Assembly: GCA_026418615.1 (NCBI GenBank)
Contig: JAOAAY010000006.1
Location: 1 to 64,000, forward strand
Reading direction: 5' to 3'
DNA: 64,000 nucleotides
From: Candidatus Sumerlaeaceae bacterium
GTDB taxonomy: Bacteria; Sumerlaeota; Sumerlaeia; Sumerlaeales; Sumerlaeaceae
Positions 63,557-64,000 of this stretch are shown one piece after another; within the stretch, counting starts at the first letter, position 1; each line of letters begins with the position of its first letter. The notes beneath the pieces are model-generated. The model made no database searches. It was not told where the DNA came from and worked only from the letters and a program-made list of their open reading frames with translations. The position numbers were made by a program, and so were the translations under genes.

Positions 63557-64000
63557 TTACCGCTGCTTTCCCGTGGGCGCTTTAGGATGCGGCCTCCTTG
63601 CGTTTTTCTCCTCCAGAGCCAGCGCCAGCACTTCGTCCATGTGTTTGACGAAATGCAGTTTGAGCCGTTCGCGGGCGTCGGCGGGCAGCGACTCGAGGTC
63701 GCGCCGATTGCGCTCGGGCAGGATGACCTCGCGCACGCCCGCGCGGGCGGCGGCGAGCAGTTTTTCTTTGATGCCGCCGACGGGCAGCACATTACCGCGC
63801 AGCGAGATTTCGCCCGTCATGGCGAGGTAATTCCTGACGCGGCGCCCCGTGAACAGCGACGCGAGGGCTGCGGCGAGCGTGATGCCGGCGGAGGGGCCGT
63901 CCTTGGGGATGGCGCCGGCCGGGATGTGGATGTGGATGTCGCGCTGAGTGAAGAGGGCGTCTTCGATGCCAAGGCGGGCGGCCTGTGCGCGCAGGTAGGT
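63557..64000 (-). CDS. lon: Lon protease, C-terminal proteolytic domain (N-terminal part beyond window)
   Basis: The frame is open from the window edge to the stop at 63557 and encodes the last 147 residues. It holds the catalytic Ser in [12 protein letters not shown] and the catalytic Lys in [12 protein letters not shown], plus [15 protein letters not shown]. It is an ATP-dependent serine protease that degrades misfolded and regulatory proteins. The ATPase domain must lie to the right of the window. A Lon-N-domain-only gene occurs at 52318. Confidence 0.96.
   Translation of the reverse strand, partial: TYLRAQAARLGIEDALFTQRDIHIHIPAGAIPKDGPSAGITLAAALASLFTGRRVRNYLAMTGEISLRGNVLPVGGIKEKLLAAARAGVREVILPERNRRDLESLPADARERLKLHFVKHMDEVLALALEEKNARRPHPKAPTGKQR

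Overview
The window is a GC-rich chromosomal segment with densely packed, mostly housekeeping genes from a bacterium with a Gram-negative-type envelope. Signs of that envelope are Tat and Sec exported proteins, penicillin-binding protein 1C, an O-antigen-ligase-like polymerase, several lipid-linked-sugar glycosyltransferases and type II secretion/type IV pilus pseudopilins. Two TIGR04073-like (exosortase-associated) proteins, orphan pseudopilins sharing a C-terminal YDPTNG-type signature, and many secreted proteins of unknown function suggest an uncultivated lineage such as Sumerlaeota, Hydrogenedentota or the PVC/FCB neighbourhood. That placement is inference: there is no rRNA in the window. 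I saw no tRNA, rRNA, CRISPR array or insertion sequence.

Layout. 0-8 kb: ilvE (cut by the left edge), a GNAT gene overlapping terC, a secreted hydrolase-like protein, purE-purK, a frameshifted two-helix membrane gene, a pseudopilin, a Sir2-family protein and a TIGR02757 protein. 8.0-10.1 kb: an AT-richer two-gene island (AAA ATPase plus TOPRIM-like protein), probably an acquired defence module. 10.2-22.8 kb: a double GNAT, a B12-binding radical SAM protein, then a co-directional run with GT2, DUF4911-like protein, O-antigen-ligase/TPR protein, thioesterase, PilT-type ATPase, class V aminotransferase, glgC and a secreted protein. 22.9-31 kb: a fasciclin protein between two strong terminators, a double-KaiC ATPase, a GT-C glycosyltransferase, ornithine aminotransferase and pbpC.

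30.8-35 kb: a four-gene overlapping operon for a Tat-exported molybdenum hydroxylase with a small cysteine-rich protein at its end. 35-41 kb: a TatD/radical-SAM fusion, pheT and a second GT-C protein. 41-48 kb: a DUF3299 protein with a His-rich secreted protein and a possible permease remnant, two secreted beta-rich proteins ending in W-x-L-Y-E, a YmdB-type phosphoesterase and the TIGR04073 pair. 48-55 kb: a zinc/manganese-binding lipoprotein-like protein, GT1 plus ABC-2 exporter permease plus metallo-beta-lactamase-fold hydrolase, a Lon-N domain protein, an orphan nuoD and a second pseudopilin. 55-64 kb: an esterase-SGNH fusion, a DUF5329-like protein and a carboxypeptidase-regulatory-repeat protein in one operon behind a sigma-54 response regulator, a secreted protein of unknown family, a decayed pseudopilin and the C-terminus of lon.

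The most novel point is at 60.9-61.2 kb. Between the NtrC-family response regulator and the divergent secreted-protein gene there is a sigma-54-type promoter with exact GG-N10-GC spacing. It is preceded by helically phased direct repeats and followed within about 140 bases by two intrinsic-terminator-like hairpins. This resembles the luxO-qrr arrangement of a sigma-54-driven small RNA beside its activator, or else a terminating leader controlling the downstream gene.
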